A stretch of DNA of 64,000 bases from Colocasia esculenta (lineage: Eukaryota > Streptophyta > Magnoliopsida > Alismatales > Araceae): assembly GCA_014218235.1 (NCBI GenBank), contig CM024753.1:187898348-187962347 (forward strand), given 5' to 3'. The notes below the pieces were generated by a model, which saw only the letters and a list, made by a program, of their open reading frames with translations, was not told where the DNA came from and ran no database searches. How positions within the stretch are numbered: position 1 is the stretch's first letter; the number at the start of each line of letters is the position of its first letter. Position numbers and translations under genes: made by a program. Shown one piece after another: positions 33,740-45,310 of the stretch.

Positions 33740-35578
33740 ACGGGACAATTCAGGACTTTGAGTTAGATATACACGTTCTCATCTTTGAAAATAAAACTCG
33801 TGCACATCAATCCCAAAGTCTTGAACGGGAGGTTCATTGACACGGCTTAACACGCTCTCGTGAAGTGTGTGCAGTGTTAAAAAGAAAATAAAAACTAAAG
33901 CATGCATATAAACAAGTGCAATAATAACCCACATAAATATGAAAAGAAAATTAAAATAGGGAGATAGTTTATTGAGATTTTATCTCCAATGCTGATAAGT
34001 TCTAATAAAATTACCTGCATGCAGTCATAACTTTACAATTGGAGAATCCTATTAAAGAATAAGTACTAATCTGTGAGTTGGCTATCAAGAAGCCTATTAG
34101 ATTTTTTACATGCATGTTGAATAATACATATGAAAGAGACTCAAAATGCAGCTTCTATTTTTTTGGAGAGCATAGTACTGGATAATTGCTGGAAGAAATG
34201 AACTTCCCTGGAGCATCTTTATCCTTACCTTTTTCCAATTTGTACATATTGGATGATAAGAAGGAAAACAGCCTTCATCAGAAAGTTTTATTCTTTCTAT
34301 TGTTGTCCTGCCATTCAGTATATCATTCTCTCTATTTGGTTTATTCTTCCCTGGATATTTCATTTCTTTACACAGACTAACTGGTACAGAAAAAACAAGA
34401 TTATGTCTAATAAGAACAAGATCTAGTTTAATAAGAACAAAACTGAATGCGCGTTTGTACCAGTGCCTCCTCTTAAGAAATTCCCTCTTACTGAATCTAA
34501 TGGTTTCTTACCTAGACTAGCATTACTGTCTCACCTCCTAGATCAAAGTATCTAGGGATGTCAATAGATTCCTAACAATTCAGACAGTAGCCTTTCCTTA
34601 TCCTCTAAAGAAAAGGTGTATCAATATCTTATGTATCCTTACCGTTCAAAATATCAACAAAGAATTCATAAAAATTAATAGATATCCAGGGCTCTTTCCA
34701 TCAGTTTGAAATGGGTGGATAAATGGATATTCAGGTATCTCCAACAACATTCATCATGTGCATTTATAAGGGCTCCTGATGTTAATTTTTTTTCCTATCT
34801 TCTGTTTAGACCCAATCAAGTAGGATCCAGCCATGGCCTTTTTATTCCATTCAAAAAATGAAATATGCTCTTCATCAGAGTTGCTCATTTCTCATGGATA
34901 ATTGTCGGATTTTGTTCTTCTTGTGGAGCATAAATAAGGCAAATCATCTTTAACTGCCCATCTGTTTGAGAGTTTCTTTTTATTCTGGTTGCTAATCTGT
35001 GGTATCCACTTATGCTTCTCTGCCTATGGTCCATCTCAGAGGTTAAAATAACAAGATCACAAAACCATTATTATCACTATTAGCTTGTCCTCATTTTTGA
35101 ATTGAAGTCATGGATGAGTCTGATGAATATGCTTACTACGAAACACCTTGCATATCTTTAAGAATCTGATTTTTCCATTCAGTAAATGGAGAAAAGAACT
35201 TGGCATTCAATACATACACTCTATGAAATCACAGTTTTATTCATCATTTCTTTGAAACTGGTCCAAGCAGTGAGAGATAGTCAACTACCATCAAATTGAA
35301 TTATAGAATTGCAAGAATATGCATAACCTCCGAGTAATACTTCTAAATTCTGCATTTTCTACAATGCTGCCACACTGTTTTGTACATTCTAATTTGCTAC
35401 AAATCATAAAAATACCATCTTTTAGAAATTAATGACATTCTGTAGATTTTAACTAGTTCCTTGGGAACTTCTTAGCCCAATGAGAGGAATACATCTTGTC
35501 TTCTATACTTCTCTTGCCTGAACATGAGTCAAAATTCTCCCCCATATTCATTCTGATTTATGTACTTTCAATTGACAG
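33740..35578. other. CACTA2 5' region without recognised gene
   Basis: A moderately AT-rich stretch with T-rich + strand segments that look intron-like. I see no transposon gene, no repeat family and no long conserved frame. It may be captured host intron, given the exon-like block that follows. Confidence 0.5.
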
Positions 35579-35726
35579 GAAGTTGCTGATGTGGCCTTTA
35601 CCGAGAAATTTTACAGTTAATTACCAGGAATGCTTGATGACAAGGATACAAAAGATGACTTTGGATTATCACTTCAAGGTGGAGCAGGAAGCAGGTTCAT
35701 TCGCCTACGCTTTCTTCGGTTTCAAT
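35579..35726 (+). pseudogene. Exon-like captured host-gene fragment
   Basis: A 148-nt block is bounded by an acceptor (TTGACAG) and a donor (GTAAAAAG). One frame reads E-V-A-D-V-A-F-T-E-K-F-Y-S, then a TAA stop, then L-P-G-M-L-D-D-K-D-T and G-L-S-L-Q-G-G-A-G-S-R-F-I-R-L-R-F. It differs from every transposon protein in the window and lies inside CACTA2, in the 5' zone where CACTA elements are known to carry captured gene pieces. I cannot name the source gene. Confidence 0.42.
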
Positions 35727-36127
35727 GGTAAAAAGCAATTCATTTTCTGATTAATCAGTGGTGCAGAATTATTTTGTGAAGGAAGGACAAAAGAAACAAT
35801 CACTACCCTACAAAGTATCCATTACTAACAATGACCACATATTTTGCTATGAAAGGAGTGGGAAGCCCCTGCTAAATCACACTGGTGTATTATTATAATG
35901 CTAGATGCAGAAAGTATTTTTCCCTTTTGTTTGATAATAATAGATAAGGAAAGAAACCAAATTGCTCAAATGGTGTTTCAAGTGGAAGAAGAAATGCAAA
36001 TAGAAGATGTGATAGGAGAGAAAAGCTATGCTGGATATTGAAGCTTTTGCAATGGAGGACAAAATGTTTATTCAGTAATTTATATATGAAAACATGGGTA
36101 TATTTGGCATGCTTTAACACTTGATTT

Positions 36128-36850
36128 ACCTTCTCTTATGAAGGCACTGCTGGTGTATAGAGAATTTCAGCTCTCATTGATTCAACTGACCCTTCAGCCT
36201 CAGCTTCACAAATGGGTCTTCCAATTCTGCCAGATCAACCTCCCCTGCAATCCCAAACCAATGGGGCCAAGAAGAGAAAGATCAGTTCTTTCTGGGTTCG
36301 TACTATGATCCCTAGGTGATTTATCTGGCACATTCCAACAGCAGGTGTGTCAGGATAAAGATGAGAGGGAGGGCCGGAGGGGGGGAGGGTCGGAGCCCGG
36401 AGGGGGGGAGCGCAGAAGGGGAGGAGCCGGAGAGGGGGAGGGTCGGAGCCCAGAGGGGGGAGCCAAGAAGGGGAGGAGCCGGAGGGGGGGAGGGTCGGAG
36501 CCCGAGGGGGGGAGCGCAGAAGGGGAGGAGCCAGAGGGGGGGAGGGCCGGATGAGAGGGAGAGACAGAGGGAGGGAGGGTTGAGGACACTTACCGCCGTG
36601 CACAGTGCTGTGGAGTCGCCGGACCTGCCGCGCAAAGGAGCCGCCGCTGCCGCCACGTCTGCAAGGGTCCGACCGCGCAGAGGAGCCGCCGTCGCCACGT
36701 CTACAATGGTCCGCCGCCGCCGCGTCTGCACGGGTCCGACAGTAGGTCGCCGCCTCGCCGGGAGGGTGCTGGCCGTGCTGTGGCCGGCCGAGATGACGAG
36801 GGAGGGAGGAGGCAGGGCCGCAGGATGGGATTTCCAATTTGGCTGAGAAG
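36128..36850 (-). pseudogene. Possible captured host-gene 5' end with GC-rich tandem repeats
   Basis: Composition changes sharply: 36,360-36,850 is very GC-rich within AT-rich DNA. On the - strand, exon-like sequence follows an acceptor (GGGATTGCAG) near 36,240: E-V-D-L-A-E-L-E-D-P-F-V-K-L-R-L-K-G, then a stop near 36,172. Long frames exist on both strands across 36,235-36,846, but they arise from lack of stops in GC-rich repeat and are not trusted as proteins. The pattern resembles a CpG-rich first exon and promoter of a host gene carried by CACTA2. Confidence 0.35.
36370..36560. repeat. GC-rich minisatellite, 52-53 bp period, about 3.5 copies
   Basis: GGGTCGGAGCCC recurs at 36,387, 36,440 and 36,492, each followed by a G-run and AGAAGGGGAGGAGCC; a fourth partial copy begins about 36,543. 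The + strand is strongly purine-rich and G-runs could form quadruplexes. Confidence 0.9.
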
Positions 36851-36899
36851 ATTTAGGGGGAAACGGGGGAGAGGGAGTTGCCAGGTCGGGTAGGCTTTT

Positions 36900-38150
36900 A
36901 AGGATATGTTTTTAGGTATGGACCATTATTTAATAAATTAATTAATTATGTAATTAGATATTTATATATATTTAAATATTATTATATATGTACAATTAAA
37001 TAATATATATCATTCTTGAATATATCTATAACATACATAAAATAATTATTTAAATATATTAGAATATATATTTATATATGTTTATTAGTATAAATGTTAC
37101 ATTTAAATATACGACGGGGAGGGTGTTCTGCATGCGTGTATTAAGTATTTATAATAGTTGTTGACCTAGGTTAGATAAAATACAATATCAAATTTAAGTA
37201 TATATTTTAAAATATCAATAAATAATTATAAATTTTTTATAATATTTTTAGATGGATGAAATATATATTGAGCATATTTTACGCTTAAATTACATACTGA
37301 TATAGTTAATCTTTTATTTCTGTAGTATTTTAATTATTATTGAAATATAAACGTACATGTTTAAAAGTAAATAAAAAATATGCCACATGCAAGTGCATGT
37401 GCCGATCATATTGATTTGGTATCATGATATTACCAACGTCTGACAACATCGAAGATAAACTTTTGGAGATGGAAAGCAGAAGTGCATCTAGATTGGATAG
37501 ATATATAATCAAACTGCACGAAAATTAAGTGATGACGTTGCAGTGCGCATAGAACGAAAACTTCCTACCACAAGTGGAGAGCTAGGCCGCTTCGTCGGTT
37601 CTTATCGCCAAAAAATGGAACATCTAGCTTGAACCATGTGTACGTAGCAATATATATGTCACTGTGAGGATGTTAGACATGTATTGTCAAGTAAATGGTA
37701 AAATCAGAAATAAGAAAAGTCAAGTAAACAAATTTCTTCCTTGTAGTTCTCAGGAAGTGAGAATTTCTCATGTATTGAACAATTAGATATTGAGTTTCAA
37801 ATACTCACATGTACACTGTCTGAAACCAGATAGCTACAAATTTTTAACATATACTTTAGGTGCAATGCCACACCAGACCATTCACACTCCCATGGGCACA
37901 AGTACTTTTAGGTGCTCCTCCTAGGACCATGTCAGGGCCCTTTTATTGGCTCATTGTAAATTCATGAGAGATCTAGCTACAGATCCCAAGTTCTAGACAT
38001 TACAAGTGAAATTTCAAGAACATGAGATAAGCAAATCGAGTAAGAACTGATACATGAATACATTATAAATCACTTTTTAGAAGAAGGAGTAGCTTAATAA
38101 ATATTTCAAGTAAATCTGAAATTAATTAGTGTATCATAGTTCATATAAAA
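36900..38150. other. AT-rich CACTA2 segment without recognised gene
   Basis: ATATATTT-rich sequence from 36,930 to 37,350, then moderately AT-rich DNA. No coding, RNA or repeat family recognised. Confidence 0.55.
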
Positions 38151-38164
38151 GTTATTTCAAGTTC

Positions 38165-38510
38165 GAATTCTAATTAGTAGGGTGTGTCGACCTAGAATAT
38201 GGGTGTGTCGACCTAAGTCACTAGAGACAGGAGTTAAGTGATTTGAAAACAGAGTGTGTCAACCTCTGAATAAAAGAGAGTGTTGACATATGAAGGATAG
38301 TGTCAACTCTCTGCAAGGTATAGGTCGATATTATGAAGGGATAGGTCAACACTATAAGGGATAAAATCGGTCAACACTACTAGATAGATAATGGTGACAC
38401 TACTGGATAGATAGTGTTGACACTACTGGACGGATAGGTCACACTACTACATAGATATATAGTGTTGACACTACTGGACAGATAGTGTTGACACTACCAC
38501 TGTTTCCAGA
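38165..38510. repeat. Short repeats built on GTGTCGACCT / GATAGTGTTGACACTACTGG
   Basis: Two GGGTGTGTCGACCT copies at the left pass into about ten copies of a roughly 30-bp unit containing GTTGACACTACTGGA and TAGATAG. Half-palindromes GTGTTGACAC recur. It lies inside the CACTA2 5' region. No gene is seen. Confidence 0.85.
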
Positions 38511-38859
38511 ACACGGTCGGAAGAAAAGAAGAAGAATAAGAATCCTTCATAAGAACACTTACCTAAGACATGAGTATTAGTTAAAACACGTATACAAGAT
38601 ACCAAAAAGTATACCTAATAATCTTTATGACACGCAAATCAAGGGCTAAATATGATAGATACTCATATTCAAGATCCTAACCAAAGATGGAGACATGAAG
38701 GAAAGGAGATACAGAAATATTCCTACATGATGATCACACAATTCCAGAAATCATATGGTAGCCTTTAAAAATGAAACTTCATATGGAACATTTGTTTTTC
38801 ATTTATATTAACTGAAGTTCTTGACTTATAAACTTGATTAAAGATCAAGAAAAAACTTA

Positions 38860-39840
38860 TTATCTTAAAGGTAATGTGAAGGTACCTACCTTACACCTTA
38901 TTTCCTTCTTCCTTATTTCCAGAAAACCAAGTTAGCTTGTTTTTCCTTATGCAAAAACTCCTCCCTTCCTGACGTTTCTTCCTCTCCCAATGCTTCCACT
39001 TCCAACCCCTTTCTATATACTCGTATATATATATATATGTATATATATATGCTTGCACATGCATATAAACACTTCCACACTCTCCCACGTAGCTATTTAT
39101 CTCATCATTACCTCCACTTTCTTTTAAGACCTTACACACTCCCATGTGACACTAATTAATTAACAAGCACGTACACTTCACGTATATATATGCATGCAGA
39201 AAGTTTATCCATTTCGTTGACATTATTTTATCTTTTCTTTTAACACACACACACACACACATATATATTATATATATATATATACTAATAAATATATACA
39301 CTTTTACACATACCTGCCACTGCCTACACATGTTCACATTTAGATGCAGGTTAAATCTTACGTAAACAAGTTACGTAACTAGATTACTATTCATTTAATT
39401 AGATCTCTTTGGAACCATAATTTAATATGTAAATGACATCCAAATAAAATAAAATTTCAACCACTGTCTAATTACAATGTGGTAAGTTTATGATAATTTT
39501 TATTTAAAATTTTCCTGAAAAATTATTTATCAAGTATAAATTGTCCTAAAAATAGATAAATCATATTTACCTCATTACCCGTGCATCAAAAATTCTCAAT
39601 ATCCACAATTTTGGTATCAACATATTTTTTGATAATTATGGTAATTTCAAACTAAATTTCATTACCAAAATCCAGTGACACCTTGTCAGTGTACATATGT
39701 GCAGAAATGGTAACAACATGAAATAATATAAATCTTTAAATGATTTTCTGCTGCAAATATGCTAGGGGCTTCATACTTGGTATTAATTTGAGATGTCACA
39801 AAATTTTCTCACATCATTGAGAATTGTGATTGAAATAAAA
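38860..39840. other. CACTA2 5' segment with simple repeats
   Basis: Contains (AT)n at about 39,023-39,050, (CA)n followed by (TA)n at about 39,244-39,285, and a pyrimidine-rich stretch at 38,895-39,010. Nothing coding is recognised; 39,340-39,840 shows no feature before the subterminal repeats begin. Confidence 0.6.
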
Positions 39841-39849
39841 TCAGTTATC

Positions 39850-40275
39850 ATTCGGTTCTCAATATAGAGACCGAATTATTCGGTCCCAAATATAGAGACC
39901 GAAATAATTCAGTCCCTATTCGGTCCCTAAATAGGGACCGAATTATTTTGGTCCCAAATATAGAGACCGATTTAATTCGGTCTCTATTCAGTCCCTATTT
40001 AGGGACTGAATAGAGACCGAATTATTTCGGTCCCAAATATAGAGACCGATTTAATTCGGTCTCTATTCGGTCCCTAAAATAGGGACTGAATTAAATCGGT
40101 CCCAAATATAGAGATCGAAATAATTCGGTCCCTATTCGGTCCCTATTTAGGGACCGAATAGGGACCGATTTTGAATCGGTCTCTAAAGCATTTATTTAGA
40201 GACCGATTTATTACAGTGACAATTCGGTTACTAGTTAGGGACCGAATAGGGACCGAAATATTTCGATCTCTATTA
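39850..40275. repeat. CACTA2 subterminal repeats, 5' side
   Basis: Repeats of GGTCCCAAATATAGAGACCGA and TTCGGTCCCTATTTAGGGACC in both orientations. The core GGGACCGAAT is the same as on the 3' side and near the CACTA1 end. Confidence 0.92.
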
Positions 40276-40293
40276 CCGTTTTTTCTTGTAGTG
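40276..40293. repeat. CACTA2 terminal inverted repeat (right end)
   Basis: Read inward: CACTACAAGAAAAAACGG. The flank is GCT, the last three bases of GCAGCT in the uninterrupted element copies, consistent with a 3-bp target duplication on this side. Confidence 0.95.
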
Positions 40294-40386
40294 GCTACCA
40301 CTTTAAGAGCATTAGTACATTTCTTCTTAGATGAGCTTTCAGATAATCGCTCCATATTTATTTCATGTGCCATGAGAGAACCCATT

Positions 40387-40660
40387 AAATTATCAAGTGG
40401 GGTCGATCGGTAAGAACTCTTGCTTAAAAGCAAGAGGTCCCGAGTTCGATTCCTGGGGGGGGTTTATCTGATTTATACGCAATCCTCGAGGTGTGTAGAT
40501 CCGGGGTTTTCTCGGTCAAGTGGGGTAAGGGTAATACGGGTACACGGAAAGTAGGAGCTGCCAAGTCCTGACCTTGGAGTTCACGAACACCAATCCCTGA
40601 GCCCACAAAGCCACACGGGACGGGGTTTCCTCGTTACCAAAAAAAAAAAAAAATTATCAA
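40387..40660 (-). pseudogene. gag: SINE insertion site in gag with 10-bp target duplication
   Basis: AAATTATCAA is present at 40,387-40,396 and 40,651-40,660, directly flanking the SINE. In the other internal domains the word occurs once. This dates the SINE after the array was formed, or at least after its units diverged. Confidence 0.93.
40397..40650 (+). mobile_element. tRNA-derived SINE (254 bp)
   Basis: The head has a tRNA-like arrangement with a B box GAGTTCGATTC at 40,442-40,452 and a weak A box about 40,405. It is followed by an unrelated body and a run of about 15 A at 40,639-40,653. It is flanked by a perfect 10-bp duplication (AAATTATCAA). These are the features of a plant SINE moved by LINE machinery. 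The SINE family is not identified. Confidence 0.9.
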
Positions 40661-41284
40661 TCGATAATTTGGTTAAATCATGGGCCTCTTCAATAGCAGT
40701 TACTTTAGGTGTCCATGAAATAGTTAAGGACCTAAGTATCTTCCTAACAGTTTCTTCATTGGAAAGAGTTTTTCCAAGAGAATTTAAACCTACTACTATA
40801 CTTGAAAATCTATTATACATAGTAGTAATGTTTTCATTTGGAAGCATTTCAAATTGTTCGTATTGTGAAACAATAATATCTATTCTAGTTTGTTTCACTT
40901 TATCCGTTCCTTCATAAGTTATTTGCAGTTTATCCCAAATTTCTTTAGCAGATTTGCATGTAGATACTCTACTAAATTCCTTTTTAGATAAAACACAACA
41001 TAAATAATTTTTTGCTTTAAAATTTAGAGATACTTTACTTTTATCAGCAGGTGTCATGGCAGTAGTGCCTTCAACAGGAACAATAATAAAGTCACCTACC
41101 TCAATTACCTACCACAGATCAAAGTCTGTGCCTCGAATGAAGCATTCCATTCTCATCTTCCAATATTGGTAGTCTTCTCCATCAAAGAATGGAGGTCTGG
41201 TGACTGATTGACCTTCAGCATATCCTTGAGCTGCCTTGGATCTTTGCTCTAAGATCGTTGGATCTTCTTGAAAGTTCAGAGACC

Positions 41285-41299
41285 CGTTTTGATACCACA
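41285..41299 (-). other. Primer-binding site of array internal domain 1
   Basis: On the - strand TGGTATCAAAACGGG starts two bases from the LTR. The first eight or nine bases match the site for initiator tRNA-Met. Sister sites are at about 45,308-45,321 (TGGTATCAAAGTGGG), 49,388-49,400 (one base shorter) and 53,484-53,497. Confidence 0.8.
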
Positions 41300-42997
41300 T
41301 GTTGGCCCTTTTGGTACGACAGCAAGTTCACCTGGAGGGGGGGGGGGGGGTGAATAGGTTTTTCTGGTTTCTGCAAATAGAGATTTAAACACAGAAAAAT
41401 ACCACTTGAAACTATGGTTAGTTAGTGTGATAAGGAGCAGCAGTGCGGAAGCAAATAAACAATCACACAAAGGACACAAGAAATTTATCCTGGTTCGGCC
41501 CTTCCCACATGGAAGTCCTACGTCCAGTCCCCAAGCAACCTCTTTGGATTTCACTAACCAAGGGTAAGGTCCCCCTCAAGGACCTTACAACACCCAGCAC
41601 CCCAGCTGATCTTCTTCTCTTTCTCGGACAAGAAGGCAGCCCACTTCTCTTACAGGTAAAGAAGCCAACCTCTTGGTACAAACCCCAGTACAGTTCTGCT
41701 AGACACAAACCCTAGCTAGGTTAACTACTGTATATAGTCCTACAGCTAGACAGGATGTCTTTCTTATAAAAGAAAGAGCAGTGCTGAGAGTTCTACCAGA
41801 ATGGCCTCTACCAAAAAACTCTCAGCAAAAACTCTACCCAAGAATTACAATAAGCACAGGGACAATGAAGAGAGAAAAGAAAGCTTGAAGGCTTGAATGC
41901 TTGAGATGCTTTTGCTTGCTTCTTCTTGGCTCAGGCTCTTTCTCTCTTTCTTTGAGTGTATGTGGTGTTGAGGTTGCTCACTGGATGTACACTCCTTCAA
42001 AGATTTTTAGGAAAGCTCTATTTTGATCTTCATCCTTGCTTCATCTTTTATATGCGAGGCTTTGAATAGATCCGTTGAAGAGATCCGTTGGAGCTCTTCT
42101 AGACGTTGCTGATCTTCTACTCATTTGTCTTAATCACTCTCTTGTGATCTTCGAGGTCTGTAAGCATGGAAGAGAGTGTTAGCATAAAAGGAGTGTTTAT
42201 AATAAACTGTGCATACTACTGTTTTTCTGCTCACTTGACAGGAATAGTAGGTCATATATCTTTTTCTGACAGGAAACTGAGATACGCAAGCCTTTTTGTC
42301 AGAAGATATTTGACTTTTCATTTAGGCGCGAAAAGCACTTTAAATCATTAGAGAAATCGATGTGAGTATGACTTATGAAATCATTATGATCAAGTGTTTA
42401 CTGAAGAAATCGTTATGAGCACTTAACAAGTCGTTATAGAAAGCAAATCGTTGTATTCATTAAAGGAATCGTTATGAATACTGAAGAATCGTTATGAGTG
42501 CTAAAGAAATCATTATGAGCGCTAAATAAATCGTTGCGCAAAGCAAATCGTTATGAGCGCTAAAGAAATCGTTATAAGCGCTAAAGAAATCGTTATGACG
42601 AGCAAATCATTACGACGTCTTAAGAAATCATTGTGATGACTTAAGGAATCGTTATAGCTTCTAAAGAAATCGTTGCGAAGGCAAGTCGATGCGGTCACTT
42701 AAGAAATCGTTGCACGATAAAATTGAAGTTTCACTTAACGAATCGTTACACGATCAAATCGTTGTGTAACTTATGAAATCGTTGTTAGTGAAATTGATGT
42801 GGCACTTTTGAATAGAAATCGATGTATATTGAATGAACATCGATTTAGCATTTTAGTGCGCCTTTATTGCATCAATGTGAGACTTAGCATTTTGCTATGA
42901 GATTGATGCGACACAGATGAAACAAAACGTTCAATTTAAGTTACATCATAAATTTTGTTAGCACCAAAATATGAAGGTACTAAAGAGTGGTTCAACA
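41300..42997 (-). repeat. Array LTR2 (1,698 bp)
   Basis: TGTTGGCCC...GGTTCAACA on the + strand. G-run at about 41,336-41,350. The minisatellite block at about 42,353-42,800 is shorter than in the other LTRs. Confidence 0.95.
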
Positions 42998-43487
42998 ATC
43001 TCCCCCTTTTTGGTGATGACAAAATTTATGAGAAATTTCTGACAAAAATACGTAAAGCATAGAAATGATAGAAAATTCACAAATAATGCATACTCTCCCC
43101 CTTTTTGTCACTAACCAAAAAGGAAGGATCTTACCATCCATTTTTCTCCCCCTTTGAGAGAATTTCTTACCATTTAGGGGTTCAACAATGATTGTCATTT
43201 ATTGAATAACTCCCCCTTAATCTATGCTCCCCCTGAGTGAGACTCCCTCTTAATCTGAGGCAAGTCAGATCTTGTTACTCTTGACCTTTGACATGTTGTT
43301 TGTCAAGTCTTCAGAATCATTGCCAGTATTTATCTTAAAAACTTGCAAACATTGTTAGTAGCAATGTAAATAAAAACAACATTTGTGACTACTCCCTCTT
43401 CAGATATGAGATAGATGAAGAGCTGGCAGTCATCAGTGCCTTGAGCATCCTTGATCCTGATGCTCCAAGGCTACCCTGCAAACAATT

Positions 43488-45310
43488 TTATTCAAAAATA
43501 GGTACCCAAATCTTTTTGGGTCCTTGATGGTTAGATGCATAAAAGTATCCTTTCGGAATCCAAACTAGGTGCCTTGTTGTGCATGTGTTTACTATGTGTC
43601 CTAATTTATTACAATAAGAACAACAATGAATATTCTACTTTGCAGTTCTTACTGTTTTTATGATCTCTGTTTAGGACATAATTTTTGGAAACATTTTCTT
43701 TTACAGGGGCCTTTTTCTGAGGCAACTTGGTTTCTTTTACAAATTTCGGCAAATGATATTTTCCTGGATTTATGGCTTGTTTTTTTTTTTTCCAGAGGAA
43801 TGTATCCAAGCCCTTGTTTATTATTTCCATATTTTGATCCTCTTAAGCATAGAGCTAGAGATGTTTATCCTTGAGTTAATTTCTTAACTGATTCTTTTAA
43901 ATACAGATTTTCTTCAGTTAGAATTTTTAATTTTTCTTCTAACTCTAACTTCTCATTATTCTTACTTTTCAAATCTTCATTTAAACGATGATTATTATCT
44001 TTACTGACCTTTAGTTGTTTTGCCAATTGTTCCAATTCTGATTTCAGATCAGAATTAGTATTTTCCAAACAAGTAAGGTTGTTCTTGATATTTTTCAATT
44101 CTTTTATAAAAACCTTGTGTTTATCATAAAGTTCATTAAGGACTTCTTCCAAGTCTTCAGATTCTGACCCTGAATTTGTGCATGAATTAAAAAATGAGTC
44201 AGAGTGTACCTCATCTAGTCCTACCATGAAGGTTAGATTTACTTGCTCTTTCTCAGAACTTGAGCTTGATGAGTCTGAGCGTGTGTCCTCTTCATTTTCC
44301 CAAGCAGTCGCCATGGCTTTTCTTTTGAACTTCTTGTGCTGCTTCTTGGACTTCTCGGTTTGACCAGTCTTCTTGAGTCTTGGACAATCTGGTCTTAGAT
44401 GTCCAGGTTTTTTGCATTCTTAGTAGACTGGTTCTTTCTCCTTTTTCTCTTTCCTTTGGATCATTCTTGATCCATTTTTCTTCTTCTTTAAAATCTTCTG
44501 AAGTTTGGACAATACTTCATCACATCACTGCCTTCAGATCCTGCAATTTTTGAGCTAGAAGAAGAAGAAGTGGAAGGAGCAGCTACCACTTTTAGAGCAT
44601 TAGTACATTTCTTCTTAGATGAGCTTTCAGATAATCGCTCCATATTTATTTCATGTGCCATGAGAGAACCTATTAAATTATCAATCGATAATTTGGTTAA
44701 ATCATGGGCCTCTTCAATAGCAGTTACTTTAGGTGTCCATGAAATAGTTAAGGACCTAAGTATCTTCCTAACAGTTTCTTCATTGGAAAGAGTTTTTCCA
44801 AGAGAATTTAAACCTACTACTATGCTTGAAAATCTATTATACATAGTAGTAATATTTTCATTTGGAAGCATTTTAAATTGTTCGTATTGTGAAACAAGAA
44901 TATCTATTCTAGTTTGTTTCACTTTATCCATTCCTTCATAAGTTATTTGCAGTTTATCCTAAATTTCTTTAGCAGATTTGCATGCAGATACTCTACTAAA
45001 TTCCTTTTTAGATAAAGCACAACATAAATAATTTTTTGCTTTAAAATTTAGAGATAGTTTACTTTTATCAGTAGGTGTAATGGCAGTAGTGCCTTCAACA
45101 GGAACAATAATAAAGTCACCTACCTCAATTACCTGCCACAGATCAAAGTCTGTGCCTCGAATGAAGCATTTCATTCCCATCTTCCAATATTGGTAGTCTT
45201 CTCCATCAAAGAATGGAGGTCTGGTGACTGATTGACCTTCAGCATATCCTTGAGCTGCGATGGATCTTTGCTCTAAGATCGTTGGATCTTCTTGAAAGTT
45301 CAGAGACCCA
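43488..45310 (-). pseudogene. gag: Gag of array internal domain 2
   Basis: Same architecture as internal domain 1: DUF4219-like and UBN2 capsid (about 44,600-45,230), linker, zinc knuckle with in-frame TAA (about 44,423), coiled coil (43,865-44,150) and a second knuckle region (about 43,590-43,640) disrupted by a deletion. A TAG replaces Trp in K-E-I-W-D near 44,960. A one-base deletion near 44,521 shifts frame in the linker. It ends before any protease. Confidence 0.86.

Larger units (their letters stand above)
23270..40293 (-). mobile_element. CACTA2: En/Spm (CACTA) transposon, about 17 kb
   Basis: The right end (40,276-40,293) is a full CACTA terminus. Subterminal repeats lie at both ends (23,270-23,925 and 39,850-40,275). 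On the - strand the order is 5' region with hairpin (33,457-33,733), TNP2-type transposase (33,335 to 29,629), then the TNPA/Transposase_24-like gene (29,522 to 24,242). The left end lacks the CACTACAAG terminus, so the copy is probably immobile. It sits in gag of array internal domain 1. The 33,740-39,840 stretch holds apparent captured host sequence. Confidence 0.93.
40294..41299 (-). pseudogene. gag: Gag of array internal domain 1, N-terminal part
   Basis: From near the primer site on the - strand: a DUF4219-like start (R-P-P-F-F-D-G-E-D-Y-Q-Y-W-K-M, about 41,155-41,200) and a UBN2 copia-type capsid (C-K-S-A-K-E-I-W-D-K-L near 40,950; V-S-Q-Y-E-Q-F-E-M-L-P near 40,850; L-N-S-L-G-K-T-L-S near 40,790). 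An in-frame stop follows D-F-D-L-W near 41,110. The Trp in K-E-I-W-D is kept here, whereas the other three copies have a stop at that codon. The frame is interrupted by the SINE (40,397-40,650) and then by CACTA2. Confidence 0.87.

Noticed and set aside
36235..36846. Overlapping long open frames on both strands (200 and 176 residues)
   Set aside because: Low-complexity Pro/Ser/Leu or Gly/Arg/Glu products of GC-rich tandem repeats, where stop codons are rare; not credible proteins.
40397..40470. tRNA gene
   Set aside because: Only pol III box-like sequences and no complete cloverleaf; the 254-bp unit with A-tail and target duplication is a SINE.
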